A stretch of DNA of 64,000 nucleotides from assembly GCF_032118995.1 (NCBI RefSeq), contig NC_092656.1:20356965-20420964 (forward strand). Direction: 5' to 3'. This DNA is from Asterias amurensis (taxonomy: Eukaryota > Echinodermata > Asteroidea > Forcipulatida > Asteriidae). A model generated the notes under the pieces. The model was not told the origin of the DNA and searched no databases. It saw only the letters and a list, made by a program, of their open reading frames with translations. Within the stretch, counting starts at the first letter, position 1; the number at the start of each line of letters is the position of its first letter. Shown one piece after another: positions 1 through 11,731 of the stretch. The position numbers were made by a program, and so were the translations under genes.

Positions 1-1110
1 TGGGGTGTGTCGGGTCTACTCCCTGGCCTCTAGCATCGCTTTGAAAATCCCCATAGCACTAATTTTTGTACGAGAGAAAAGCTCTTGAAATTGTCAATCC
101 AATGGCGCTAATCTTGTTTAGATTGAGCAATGATTTGGGGTCAAATTGACCCGTTGTACTTTTGATTTTCTCTGTGCACAAAAATCCCGTAGGGAGGCTT
201 GTTGGGTTCGTTTCGGAGCACAGCCGCCTACTTTAAACTCATATATTTGTTTTCTCCAATAATCACCACATGCCGTGTGTATCATGCATTAAATGTCCCA
301 AATTTATGGGGTGTGTCGGGTCTACTCCCATAGTGTAGGTTGTTGAAATCGTTTCTGTGCAACCCCGCCTACTTGAGCTTTTTCTATCAAGAAGTGTGCA
401 AGTCGCCCTAAACCTTTAACCTTTAAAAAAAATGGATGCAGGGACATGCCAGGATGACTAAGGTACAAACTGCATCTCTCTAGCATTTTTAGTTCCAGAG
501 TTATTCCTGAGCGTTGCTGAAAGTTTTTAATTGTCCGGGCCTATATTTTGAATGACTATTATTTTTGGTTGGAATCCTGACTGCGCCGTGTGTTTGTATA
601 CGTTGTATACACGCACAGTGTACGTCAATTTCTAATGGGTGCCTGCTCACGCCGTCGCATCTGGCCCCGCCTTCAAAATCGTCAGAGCATTAAGTTTTGT
701 ACGAGAGGAAAGCCCTTGAACATGGCAATCCTGTGGTGGTAAAATTTGGAAGATTGAGCATGATACTGGGATCGAAATTACCCGTTGTATATTGTGTTTT
801 TTTTCTCTCCGACAGCTCTGTGCACAAAACTCCCATAGTGGAGGTTGTTGAAATCGTTTCTGAGCAACCCCGCCTATTTGAGCTTTTTTCTATCAAGCAG
901 TGTGCAAGTCGCCCTTATTCTTTAAAAAAATGATGCAGGGACATGCCAGGATGACTTAGGTACAAACTGCATCTCTCTAGCATTTTTAGTTCCAGAGTTA
1001 TTGCAGAGCATTGCTGAAAGTTTTAATTGTCCGGGCCTATTTTTTGAATGACTTTTATTTTTGGTTGGGTTCCTGACTTCGCCGTGTGTTTGTGTATATT
1101 TGTAAGAGGT
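1..1110. repeat. Imperfect tandem duplication of a non-coding unit
   Basis: The stretch from about 325 to 600 recurs at about 826 to 1095 with high similarity (shared landmarks: GCAAGTCGCCCT, GGGACATGCCAGGATGAC, TTGTCCGGGCCTAT). A second shared block begins with TTTGTACGAGAG near 65 and near 694. The string GGGGTGTGTCGGGTCTACTCCC occurs at the very start and again near 307. The repeat therefore has at least two partial units and probably continues left of the window. Short ORFs here are not conserved between the copies, so I regard the unit as non-coding. Confidence 0.75.
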
Positions 1111-2459
1111 GAGCAGCCGACACAAATTTGCATAATAGTCACGACTATGGCTATCAAAACATAATGTTGGATTCAATATACTGTTGGACAAAAAGTGCAG
1201 TACGTCGCTATAGATTTTACCATAGAGTAAGGACAGAACAGTTTTAGATTTTGTAATGGTTGATGAATGTTACGCGTGACTTTACTTAGACTTGGTTCAA
1301 AGTCTGCGATCGTGTCTTTTATAGTCTACCCGATAGCCATCTGTGGGGGCGTTTTGTGGATGAAAAGGAAAACCTCGATCTCAGACTTGAAATCAAGTCT
1401 ATTAAATAGTAAAAAAAACATTATAACTATTATTAAAAGATATTTAAAAACACACACGTACAGGACAGGTGGCATACAAACAATGATGAACTGCAATATT
1501 AAAAAATAGCACAGTTCAAAACATAAAGTAAATAGTAGGTAGGATTAAAACACGCCATCACAAACACACGGAAACCGGACTGGATGAGGAATGCAATCAA
1601 TAAGACTAGCACAAACAAAATTAATGTATTAAAAACATGGAATACAAAATGCAACCAGAGAAAGAGAAAACAACATAATCATTGGGTGTTAAGCAAATTA
1701 ATGAAATAAGGAATTAGGCTATTTTGAAAACGATTGGTTTTGACACGGAGCTGAGATATGTTGGTGGCACTATACGGAGGCATCTGCCATGACTTGCCAA
1801 CCTGGATGGAGGGAGGAGACCACTGGTTCGGTCTGATTAAGGCAAACCCTCCGCAAACCCACGGCAGTGGTCGACCCTTCGGTTAGACAAAGTGTGCAAA
1901 ATTCACTTCGGGTCTTCATTCAATTATTAGGCCTATGGGAACATTCAACATACAATGTAAAAATCTTAGCCAAACTTCGGGACCACACCGTGCGAAACAG
2001 CATGCGTAAACATGCATGAGTCTACCACATTATCCACAGGATTTGTCTAAGCTCAGAAAAATAACATGGTTGCCCGAACAGCTCTGTAAAAAAAAAATAG
2101 AACCGTTGTCAATCATAAAATGTCTGTAACGGAAATGAGTAAAGCTGAGTTCGTCAGTCATCGTAACAACAGAAGGAACCAGTCCTTCGGCCTAGTTACG
2201 TCTCTAATTGAGACTTCAATAACAGTCATCACTGTATGGGGGGAAATAACAGGTGATTCGGAGTCTGACTTTGTTTAAAAGATTTGGCTTATGCGGATTT
2301 CTTTTTTAAAGAATACTCTGGTTTTATGATTTTTTTTTTTTTTTGATTTTTTTTACGGAACCGATACCACTGAAACCAAAATGTTGCTCTACTCGCACTG
2401 GAAAGTAATTATGTTCTATTTTGAAACGGTTATGTATTTTCTTTATCGAATAAGCTTTT
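1111..2459. other. AT-rich spacer with no recognisable gene
   Basis: No ORF with family resemblance is visible. A motif near 1288-1335 (ACTTGGTT, then AGTCTGCGATCGT, then TAGTCTACCCG) recurs near 63788-63830 at the other end of the window, so this is a dispersed repeat. The rest holds A-rich runs only. Confidence 0.5.
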
Positions 2460-2461
2460 GG

Positions 2462-2462
<1 letters not shown>

Positions 2463-2504
<42 letters not shown>
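2463..2504. repeat. (TGAT)n microsatellite
   Basis: About ten uninterrupted TGAT/GATT units, followed by TTGAATTTATTCGGATT. On the minus strand this reads as an AATAAA-bearing end followed by (ATCA)n, which resembles the 3' tail of a retroposon, but no element body is recognisable. Confidence 0.9.
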
Positions 2505-2509
<5 letters not shown>

Positions 2510-2853
2510 ATTTATTCGGATTAAAATACAACAAGAACATGCCAAAATACATACACTACAACATGAGAAAATAACATAAACCAAAAATAGAACACAAGAT
2601 AGAATGCTGCACACAATTATCCAAGGAAAACCGCAAAAGTCATTGACTTATAGACTTATTTCCATTGGGGTCCTTAAGATTTTATAAGTGATGAAAAATT
2701 TTAGGAAAGGAAAGAAATTCAACTTCGTCCGCGTAGAAGAAAGAGCACAACGACAAACAAGGCAGAAATATTTGATGGCCCCCTAAGAAATTTAGAGGTC
2801 AAAATATTCTTGAAGGATTGCCCAAACATGAGTGAGGACTGTACTTTGACGGA
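2505..2853. other. Upstream region of the SnoaL-like gene
   Basis: AT-rich sequence without recognisable elements, leading into the presumed promoter of the gene starting at 3019. Confidence 0.4.
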
Positions 2854-2860
2854 TATAAAG
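2854..2860 (+). promoter_or_regulatory. Candidate TATA box of the SnoaL-like gene
   Basis: TATAAAG lies about 160 bases upstream of the inferred start codon at 3019, which would give a 5' leader of roughly 130 bases. Only the motif and its position support this. Confidence 0.3.
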
Positions 2861-3018
2861 GAACGATGTGTCAGGGTTTCCCCTTACATATTCTGCCCCC
2901 TGGAACTGCGACTGAGACCCCGATCACAGTCTGTCTTCTAGAGCTTGGAACGGTAACCTAAAAGTTCTCCACTGCCACTTCATCTGTGATTTCAAGTTGA
3001 GAAAGGAAAACCACGAAA

Positions 3019-4784
3019 ATGACTGGTGAGTTTTGATCAAATCAATCAATCACAAGTGCATGTCATTCTCTATTGCAGTCCATGTTATGCACATAATACT
3101 ATTATTGTCACGCCAACCTAATCCTACTAATCTAACGTCTGTTGGTTATGATATGCACAAATCAAGAAATTGTACTGTGACGACAATACTCCCCATGTCA
3201 TTGTAAAATCAGCGGTTCGTTTGTTAGGATTCGAACCCACAACCTTGTGACTGCAAGTCCTGCAGGTGGCCACCGCCGTTAAAGACACTTTCTCAACATA
3301 ATGTAGAAAGTGTTGCGATGGGATTAGGCTATAGTTGCCCCTTCTCTCTTTATTTCCTATACTCGATATTGACAGAGGCAACCCCCTATGTTCACACACT
3401 ATTGTCCTCCTGTACAGAAGTTACCTCCCGAAATCCTCTCCAGAATTACAGATATGCCAAGCACAAGACACACAAAAGGGGTGTACCTAGCCTTAATTCG
3501 TAAAGCCGCGGACCCAAGCAACTAGAAGGGGAGGCCACGCTCGTGATTGCAGGATAGCTGCTCTATGAAGCTGTCCACGCCGAACCGTGCCCCCTAACGC
3601 TAAACGTTGTTGTAACTCCTTTAGTGTCTTCCTCCATGTTTTAATTATAGTTGGTAGACATTTCAGTCATCACTCTTGCCCCTTTTACCACTAGAACTAC
3701 TTGAAGTGATCATCAAACGCAACAAGACGTTCAAGGAGCTGTTCGACAATAATGACATGGATAAACTGGCTGATTCTCTCTATGCCCCGGATTGCAAGAT
3801 GATGGTGCCTGGAGAGAAGACTACAGAAGGGAACCAAGGTAAAAAGCACTTGTACAATTTCTATTCCCCCCCCCCCGAATTTCAAATTATACCGGTAATT
3901 GACTGCGAAATGAGCAGTCTTTTCATGTGTTGACAACATGAAAATGTATTTCAGCTAGGGACTTGTTTGGTTGCCCGTGGTACGTTGTCAGCACATGATT
4001 TCAAGCCTTTCCGCGGGTAAAGATGGTTTTTGTGCATTTTTCTATGTTTTAAAATTTTAATATAATGTGTTTTGTAAAGAATAAATGTGCCTTGAAGCCA
4101 CACTCGTTTGTTTGTTTGTTTGCTTGTTTTCTTGTTTGTGGGACGGTTCAAGGATGCTGACTGGTGTGTACGATGTGATTAAGAAAAAACATTACACAAT
4201 TAAGATAAAATTTCAGCACGTGCTGACAGGACAGCGCCCTCACTGCAGGATTTTTAAATAAAAACGGCAACATTATTAGGCCTGGTTTTGTTTGCGTTTG
4301 ATGTTCTTTTACACATAATAATTATGTTATTGATACACTATACTATCCGATTTTGTGAAACGTATGTTTCAAATAGTAATTATTTGTAGCTTCGATTTTT
4401 TATCTATAATGTATAACTAGATGCGAAGAAACTTCTGAGCACATTGAAGGCAGAGGGCGCTCTTGCTGTATCCTTAGGCGCCATCGAGGTTGGTCCAATG
4501 GGAGGAAAGGAACTGTTATACGAGCGGGGAGACTACTCATTTAACAACGCAGACAACGTGACCCTGAAAATTGGCAAGTACGTGAAGCATTGAAAACCAT
4601 ACCCATATTGACCCTCATTTTGACATGTCTTAAATTTCACTCTGAACATTTGATTTTGTGGAATATTTATTCAGATTTTCTTTTGTTTTTCTGGGGTAGA
4701 TACCTGGTGATCTGGAAGCTGATTGATGGCGAATACAAACGTTACACCGAAATCCTAAATGGAGGAAACAACAACGTATCGTAA
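3019..4784 (+). CDS. SnoaL-like/DUF4440 domain small protein, four exons
   Basis: Inferred coding exons are 3019-3025, 3695-3838, 4421-4577 and 4700-4784, joined by GT-AG introns with phases 1, 1 and 2. They give a 130-aa protein. The start, ATG ACT G followed by a GTGAGT donor, is the least certain part: exon 1 encodes only two full codons. The protein reads like the SnoaL-like (NTF2-fold) DUF4440 group: an N-terminal helix, then DSLYAPDCKMMVPGEKTTEG, a middle strand LYERGDYSF, and a closing IGKYLVIWKLIDGEYKRY. This last block matches the family pattern 'GKYlvvWkk.dGeWki..di'. The length is normal for this family. Members include isomerase-like enzymes and many proteins of unknown role, so no reaction is assigned. 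There is no signal peptide or membrane segment, so it is probably cytosolic. No neighbouring gene suggests a pathway. Confidence 0.82.
3216..3275 (-). repeat. tRNA-like SINE head fragment
   Basis: On the minus strand a B-box-like GGTTCGAATCC follows a degenerate A box. There is no acceptor-stem pairing, so it is not a working tRNA gene. It lies in intron 1 of the SnoaL-like gene. Confidence 0.45.
4104..4139. repeat. (GTTT)n microsatellite
   Basis: Short imperfect GTTT/CTTGTTT run inside intron 2 of the SnoaL-like gene, just after an AATAAATGTGCC string. Confidence 0.85.
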
Positions 4785-5599
4785 AGAGGCAAAAAATTAT
4801 GCCGAAAATAGGGCGTCTTATCGCTTACTAATGAACGAATGACCAGCCAGTTTACCGCATCATATAAAGCATAAAGGTTGCGTGACTCTTGTCACACGAG
4901 GCATGCAGGCAACCAGTTCGAGATAATCTCCATGAAGAAAGGGCAGTCACATTAGTTTGACCACGGAGGTAGAATTCTACCTCCATGATTTGACTGTTCA
5001 CATATTTTTCTTAGGAATCGTAAGACACACTGTTTTATTGAAAATTACTAATGGGCTACCAAAGTGGTCTCGCAGCATGCACTGTAGTTAGTTGTCTCCA
5101 AGTTGCTTGCAGTAAAAATTACCTCGTGTGACAAGGCCCATTATAGCCACAGTCACGGCTACGACCGTAGCTAAGGGTGTTGCTAATGACGTCATGTTTC
5201 AACGCATGATGAAGCGGCAATCCAGCTAGCTGCAGCCGTAGCCGTAGATGCTACACTAGCGCACTGCTGTATGTTATTATCAAAGTCCGTTCCCGCTAAT
5301 TATTTTTATCAGTATTTTGGCCGCGTGAGGGCGTACATGAACCAATGTGCGAGTGAGTAAAACGATCTGGGTTTTTTTCCATCGATACTTTTTATTAATA
5401 ATGTGATCTGTAAATGTATCTAGTACAAATAGGGCCTATTACCGTACAACGAGCCATTGATACCTGTTGTAAGCCAACCATTGAACTTTTACCTTCATGG
5501 ACAGACCAGAAATGCTGCCCGATAACCTGTTGATATCACTCAGCCATTTTGCCTCTTTCCTCATTCAAAAGTAGACAACGGCGCAAACAGAGTACCCAC
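4785..5599. other. Intergenic, small fold-backs
   Basis: No gene seen. A small palindrome lies at about 4960-4990 (CGGAGGTAGAATTCTACCTCC). A second diffuse inverted repeat lies at about 5145-5265, with arms CACGGCTACGACCGTAG and GCAGCCGTAGCCGTAG. Related 'CGGCTA..CCGTAG' text recurs near 35075, suggesting an old MITE. Confidence 0.5.
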
Positions 5600-5988
5600 T
5601 TAAATACACTGGACACTATTGGTAATTGCCAAAGACTAGTCTTCACAGTTGGTATATCTCAACATATGCATAAAGTAACAAACCTGTGAAAATTTGAGCT
5701 CAATCGGTCGTCGAAGTTGCGAGATATTAATGAAAGAAAAACCACCCTTGTCACATGAGTTGTGTGCTTTCAGATGCTTGATTTCGAGACCTCAAGTTGT
5801 AAATTAATCTGAGATCTCGAAATCAAATTCGTGGAAAATTACTTCTTTCCCGAAAACTACATCACTTCAGAGGGAGCTGTTTCTCACAATGTGTTATACT
5901 ATCAACCTCTCCCCATTACTCGTAATCAAGAAAGGTTTTATGCTAATAATTATTTTGAGTAATTACCAACAGTGTCCACTGCCTTTAA
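5600..5988. mobile_element. TTAA-flanked fold-back MITE, family B (copy 1)
   Basis: Ends are TTAA+ATACACTGGACACTATTGG and CCAACAGTGTCCACTGCCT+TTAA. Internal landmarks shared with other copies: GAGCTCAATCGGTCGTCGAAG, TTTCGAGACCTCAA and AGAGGGAGC. There is no coding capacity. TTAA target duplications are typical of piggyBac-type transposons, so a non-autonomous piggyBac-like origin is plausible. Confidence 0.8.
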
Positions 5989-6179
5989 TAGTGACACCAA
6001 CGAAATCCTTCAAAATGTGTATTGACAATTCATGATGCTTGTTTTTTATTGGCTTGCAAATTCAGGACCAACTTTTTGGTAACTTTGACGAGAATTTTGT
6101 TAATGTTTTATTTCTTATTTTGTTCCCTTTTTGCGATTAGAGGTGTGCTCGTGCTGTTGTGACGGGCGTGTCCACGTCT

Positions 6180-6199
6180 CCCCCCCCCCCCCCCCCCCC
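6180..6199. repeat. Homopolymer C run (about 20 C)
   Basis: Uninterrupted C tract. Similar C or G runs recur through the window (7416, 40328, 49812, 62476). Confidence 0.95.
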
Positions 6200-7850
6200 G
6201 GCCGTAGGGTAAACATGGGCTGAATTAAGTTGATTCAAAAGAGGGCGCTATATCAGGCAAAATGTTTACACAATATTTTGCCGCATGGGGACAAAATCGC
6301 CTGCAACATCAGTTAATTTTCTCCTTCAAAGAACAAAAGTGTACAAATTCATCGTCCCAAAATCTTGGAAAAATAAAACTTAGTCTGGTGCAGATGAAGT
6401 CTCTCAATAATGTGTAGAGCAACAATTTGTTACTTTTATAGATTTCAGGGTAATTTGAGAAATAAAACAAAAATGCAAGTACATAGGTAAAGAAGTTTTG
6501 CAATGCTCTCTTCTGAAAAACGTTATTCTACCCACACAAGACTGCTTTGAAAAAGGAAGAAATTGCATAAGCAGAAAGTATTCTTTTCATTATAATCACA
6601 ACTTTATTTACAACTGACAATAATTATGGTGTCTTTTTTTTTTAAAGGATACATTTTTAATTTCGCTTATATTATGTAGAGTCTATTAAATATACATTGT
6701 AACTTTAGCAGGGTCTTCTATAATAAAACAAAAAAGGTCATGAGTTCTGTTGTATACTAAATACTTAAAAATAATTAATTTACATTTGGTGTTGGTTATT
6801 TAAGCTTGTCTTTATCCTTGATGCAAAAATTAACATCTATTAAATCTTAGGCTCATTTTGTGTAAATCGGACCCTGGTTCCATCCTTATCTTTTAAAACA
6901 TATCATACAATTAAATTTGATCAAAGATTTAGAAATACATGTATTAACATTTGGTGCAAATAATATGTCGTTTAGGGGGTTTGTGAAGTGATCACAATCT
7001 ATATTACCATGTGATAACAATTACTTGTATCAGTCTTTTTACCCCACATAAAAACCCACAAAGACATAATTCCATTTTAAACTAAGGGGTGAAATGGATT
7101 GCCTAAGCTACACAAATTTAACTTCCAAGTCTGCAAAAGATCTAAAAAAGGCACTTTGACAAAAACCTGATCACCTGAATTTAAGTTAAAAGTCTGGTAT
7201 GTCATGTATGTGACAGAATACAATCACTTTACTCCCCAAGAAGTGCTAAATTGTGTACATTGTAAGTTAAAAAGGATTCTCTTTGGATCACGGTGTCTGC
7301 CTATTCTTCAACATTGGCAGACGCACTAATCTAGCTGTAGCCGAGGTCGCTGTTTCGGACACAGCCCAATTCTAAATATGAGGTGGCTACTGTTCAACGT
7401 ACAACGTTGGGGGAAGGGGGGGGGGGGGGGGTGGGGGGAGGTTGCCTTGAATTAAAAGTTGCCTAGCCTTTCTCCTTGTTACAAACAATGATTTAACAGG
7501 GCTGTTTAACAGACAAAGACTGAAAACAAAAGGTACACATTAAAAAATACATGACAGTGCATTACGCTTTGAAATAAAAATGACATGGAAAACATTTTAA
7601 CACACTATTATGCCTGCACATACTTGTCTGTGTTGCCCATTGTCATAGAACAGCTTCTCCGATTACCATGTGACCAGTTTCTTGTTGATTTTGTTCTCAA
7701 CAAACACACTAAGCACAGTTTTTTAGCTAAGCAGCTTTTTGAACTTTGTTACATGCCATAATATGCAATCGGCTTAAAGATTTGTTAGGCAGTGCCCACC
7801 TAAAGTTTAGATCGTCCCAACTGTAGTTAGTGCCAACAACTATAGTAACA
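6200..7850. other. AT-rich spacer, possible distal 3' UTR of the LYSMD3/4-like gene
   Basis: No coding region is recognised. A minus-strand AATAAA (reading TTTATT at 6603-6608) could be a distal polyadenylation signal for the minus-strand gene ending at 10247, which would imply a long 3' UTR. A G-rich run lies at 7416-7431. Transcript ends cannot be read from sequence alone. Confidence 0.35.
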
Positions 7851-8243
7851 TTAAAGGAACACGTTGCCTTGGATCGGTCGAGTTGGTCTTTGAAAAGCGT
7901 TTTGTGACCGTTTGTTATAGAATGCATATGGTTAGAAAGATGATGTCAAAGTAGAATACAATGATCTACACAAATATGCCTCGAAATTGCGTGGTTTTCT
8001 TTTTACCTCGTCGACTAACACGGTCGGCCATTTATGGGGGTCAAAATTTTGACTCCCATAAATGGCCGACGGTGATAGTTCGCGACGTAAAAAGAAAACC
8101 GTGCAATTTTGAGTGATACTTGTGTGGATCATTATATTCTACTTTTAAAACATCTTTCTAACCATATGCATTTTTATAACAAATGGTTACAAACGCTTTT
8201 TTATAGACCAACTCGTCCAATCCAAGGCAACGTGTTCCTTTAA
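7851..8243. mobile_element. TTAA-flanked long palindromic MITE, family A (copy 1)
   Basis: A near-perfect fold-back of about 390 bases runs from TTAA+AGGAACACGTTGCCTTGG to CCAAGGCAACGTGTTCCT+TTAA. The arms meet at a central palindrome, CGGCCATTTATGG...CCATAAATGGCCG, around 8026-8068. Two other near-full copies occur at 48095 and 62923. Apparent ORFs on both strands (starting MIHTS...) are by-products of the palindrome. Confidence 0.9.
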
Positions 8244-10246
8244 TGAGACTTTCAATAAGTAGAACTAGAGGAAGCATTTCTATTTAGAAAATGGTGCTGA
8301 CACAATATTTTGCAATTTGTTTAAGTGGACATCATTATTATTTACCCCTAGTGAATTGTTCCCATGGTGGAGCAGCTCGCATGTTGGGAATAACAGGTGC
8401 TCCCTCTACTATTGTTTCACAACTCTGATAGCCGTTTCAGTGTTTGGTTTGCGTGTCATGTCTACAGAGACAGATTTACCCAAACCTAACAAGGCCATAG
8501 CATAAGGTCCACCATCCCTCAAAAAGGCTACATATAATAATGAGATGTAATATTTGACAATTCAATCATCTCTGTGCGAATTATAGATTAACCATGTGTA
8601 GTCTTCACTTGTAGTTTTTGCCAATACATGTAGTCAATTGCAAGGGCAACAAGGAAATTTTTCCTTGGTAAAGGGCACCCTATGAGGAAACTGTAAATTT
8701 CTACTGTCAGAGCATTTCAAGGGCACCAAGGCAATGACCAGGCCTCATTGCCTCTGTGAAGTGTCGACTATAGTTTAGCCAACTCTATAGTTGAGGTGCC
8801 CCAAAAGTGAACCCTGCTTATACAATGTATTTGTATAAGGAACACGACCATGCAATTATACTAGCCTTCCAGGTGTGTTAACATTCAATGTGCAGTTCAT
8901 GCAAAACAAACAAATCAATTCTCAACGATTGTTTGCACCAAGACTCCATATCGTATCAAGTTGAATCATACTGTCAGATTATAAACAATTGAGACTGGTT
9001 TCCACTTACACAGTACTTAGAAAATAACGCACCATATGTTGTACCCAATTTGTTATTATTTTGTTGTGTCTAATAACGATTGAACCTGCATGTTGTAGGG
9101 TTCTACCAGGTTTTTCAAAACTGTGGGGGCACTCTAAACCTGTAAAAGCTGGAGCATTCTGTATAGTTTTCTCCCGATGTTTTTTGTGAAATTACTTACC
9201 AAAAGATTAATTTAAGTTGTACATTTTTGTTTTTGTATCGATGGATAGATATTTGCGTGTATCGGCCTAATTTAAAAATTATTATCGTAACACACAACTG
9301 ATTGCGAGATTCAAACCAAGTTCACCTAACATGTCGTCATTTTACAAGGAAGCAGAGGCTGTTGTAAACATTTTCTGTTTTTCTTTTTTAGCTTTCACGT
9401 GTTAAGGACTTAAGCTAAAAGTTCTGCAGGCTGTTTAAAGATTTGTTTCATTGCCTACATGTACATACATGCATACGTGCGTATTAAATAAAAATTACAT
9501 GCCTGTCAAATTTTGAGCACAGAAACTCTCCACAGTATGCAGTTTTAAAATGCTTTTCAAAAACATAGGCCTAACCCAGCACCAAAAAATGAATTTTTGA
9601 ATAATTTGCATGCATTGGAAAAAAATTGAAATGTAAGAAAAATACTGTACAAGAATTGGATTTGCAAATACTGCATACTGAGCACACAGTTGAAAGTGTT
9701 CAGCAACTTGAATTTAGAGTTGCTTCTGTTTGTAATTCACAACAAGTACAATGCTTTTCATAAGTTACAATTTAAAAAAATACATTTTGACATTTGATAA
9801 TTAAACCACAGGTCCAACAATACAATTTCTGATTGCATTTTCTTTCAAAGAAAGTGCAGCTGTAGAAATTAAAGCAACATGTATGCTGTGCCCATAATAG
9901 CATTCCGCACTAATGCTAAAAATAGAAGCCAAGTACCCAGATCTCAGACGAAAGTGTCAAATTTTTACACAGGTGTTTGTCAAAATTGTATAATAACCCG
10001 CGACTAACTACATGTACACTACACTACTACTAGTGCAGTTGTTTTGGGCGTGGATGATGCAGCGATCGCGTAGGTGGTTTGGCATGTTTGTCTGACAGCC
10101 GGGTATTTTAAGCAAAAGTGACATCATTAGTGCGGGGTGCTATTCTGTAATTAACAGAGAACCTCTGCCCACTTTGTATCCTGCATAGCATCATACTGAA
10201 TTGCTACTTAAATTATGAAGGCAGCATCATGCTGAATTTTCTACTT
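8244..10246. other. AT-rich spacer/possible 3' UTR
   Basis: No family-like ORF. A short inverted block near 8639-8740 (GGGCAACAAGGAAATTTTTCC..., TTTCAAGGGCACCAAGGC) resembles text near 46850 and 42296, indicating an old dispersed repeat. The rest shows no signal. Confidence 0.4.
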
Positions 10247-11731
10247 TTACGAAGGCTTCCACAAAGACGAAGTACTTCCTGAAGAATCATCGTTACCTTT
10301 CTCAAAGTAAAAGTAAATTCCGATGAGAATTGGAATCGCAACAGCTACAAGTATAACAACCATGAAGACAGACTTCCACGTCATTCCGCACGATGTTTCA
10401 TCACAGTATGTTCTTTTCTTCTTCCTCTGGAAGTAAGGAAGAAGCAACGGATGGATCCTGGTCTCCGTTAGGACGGAGGTGACCTCCTCGAGTGACTCCT
10501 TCTGAGTCTTCGTCGCCTGGCAGATCTTCTCCAGATCGCGGTCCATGTTCTTGAGGAATTGTTGAGTGGAGATGTTGTCCCTCATGGAGTCCCTGATGCT
10601 GATTGTCCTCACAAACTGATCCTCTTCGTCGTCACTCTCGAAGTCATCATCACCACTGAGGAAGCCGTTTGTGAGATTGTTTCCGGTAGATTTGGCTTCT
10701 TGCGTGGCGTTTGGTCTCCGTCGTCTCTCTTCCTCTGTCTCGGTGAGAAGACCGTGCTGTTTGACAGGAATCTTGATCCTTCTCAGTGCAAAAAAGTCCT
10801 GATCGTTCATGAGATTATTGCATCGCTTCAGCTCTGATACCTGTGAATGTAAAATAGTTTGTTAAAAAAAGGCGTTAAAATCAAAAATCTCCCACGGATA
10901 GTATACCTCAGTACGATGTGTCGGTGAGAATAAATATTCAATAAGGATAACTTTCCATATGGCGCCATCACTTTTCCATTCATTTTTACAAAAATGGATA
11001 TCTCATTAAATTAGATGCTGTATTATTTAATATCTAATGAAAAAGTGGTGGCGCCATACCGAAAATTTTCCTTTCAATCAATACGCTGTTGCGTCGGTGA
11101 CAATATGTCACAAATTACAGGTCTTTTAATTTTGCCGCTAGGAACACTGTTTTACCACTAGACAATCACACTACAAAAACAATCCAAAACAGAATTTAAC
11201 TTAGTAATTAGTTGGCTTACAAAATTCGAATAAAGTCAATTACATCCTCCCCCCCCCCCCCCAAAAAAAAAAAAAGAAGATAGATAGAAAGAAGGAGAGA
11301 AAAGGAAGAGAAAAACAAGACGGCTAAAAAAACAACACAATATTTACCGGGCATCCGTACTGCAAAGAAAAAATCTGCAGGGAGTCTCCGCTCTCAATCT
11401 CCCGTTCAATAAAAATGGGTTCCGCCTCCTTCCGTTGATCAACGTTCTTCTTTTTGTTCTTAACTTTTCCGGCTCTCGGCCGGAGTTCAGACATCTCAAT
11501 AAAGTCCTCCGAAGAAGGGACAGAATTAAGTTCGTCCTCTGCCAAATCGGAATTTCCGAAGACATACACACGGGAGTTTGCCACATTTTGCACTTGTCCT
11601 GTTGTCGGCAACAACTTGTTGCGGGCTGCTGTTTGTTGTGGAGCGGCGGCGACTGCCGCCGTGTAACGCGTGTTTTCATGCTTGTCCCGTTGTTTTTCAG
11701 AAGTCCGAAAACCGGCAATGGCACTGGTCAT
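10247..11731 (-). CDS. LYSMD3: LysM and transmembrane protein, LYSMD3/LYSMD4-like
   Basis: Two coding exons on the minus strand, 11731-11348 and 10840-10247, are joined by a GT-AG intron (donor GTAAATA, acceptor TTCACAG) in phase 0, giving 325 aa. A LysM domain spans the junction at about residues 107-152 (EREIESGDSLQIFSLQYGCP then VSELKRCNNLMNDQDFF). LysM is the short carbohydrate-binding fold. An acidic stretch follows (DDDFESDDEEDQ), then a basic KKKR and a single hydrophobic segment at about 285-307 (VFMVVILVAVAIPILIGIY) close to the C terminus. This order, a cytosolic-type N terminus with LysM and one C-terminal membrane span, matches vertebrate LYSMD3/LYSMD4, whose human lengths are about 300 aa. 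LYSMD3 has been placed in the Golgi/cell surface. There is no signal peptide. The choice between 3 and 4 is not decided by sequence here. The start ATG at 11731 is the first in the exon frame. Confidence 0.9.
10957..11060. repeat. Inverted repeat in the LYSMD3/4-like intron
   Basis: The arms TATGGCGCCATCACTTTT and AAAAGTGGTGGCGCCATA flank about 60 AT-rich bases. It is probably a small MITE inserted in the intron. Confidence 0.7.

Noticed and set aside
1267-1509. 80-aa ORF with a hydrophobic stretch
   Set aside because: Starts inside a dispersed repeat also seen at 63788 and ends in A-rich sequence; no family resemblance or splice context.
7932-8132. Similar small ORFs (MIHTS..., with SAIYGSQ-type text) at 7932, 48220, 62904 and 63032 that look like a conserved small protein
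   Set aside because: All lie inside the family A palindromes. The similarity, including its appearance on both strands, comes from the repeat, not from protein selection.
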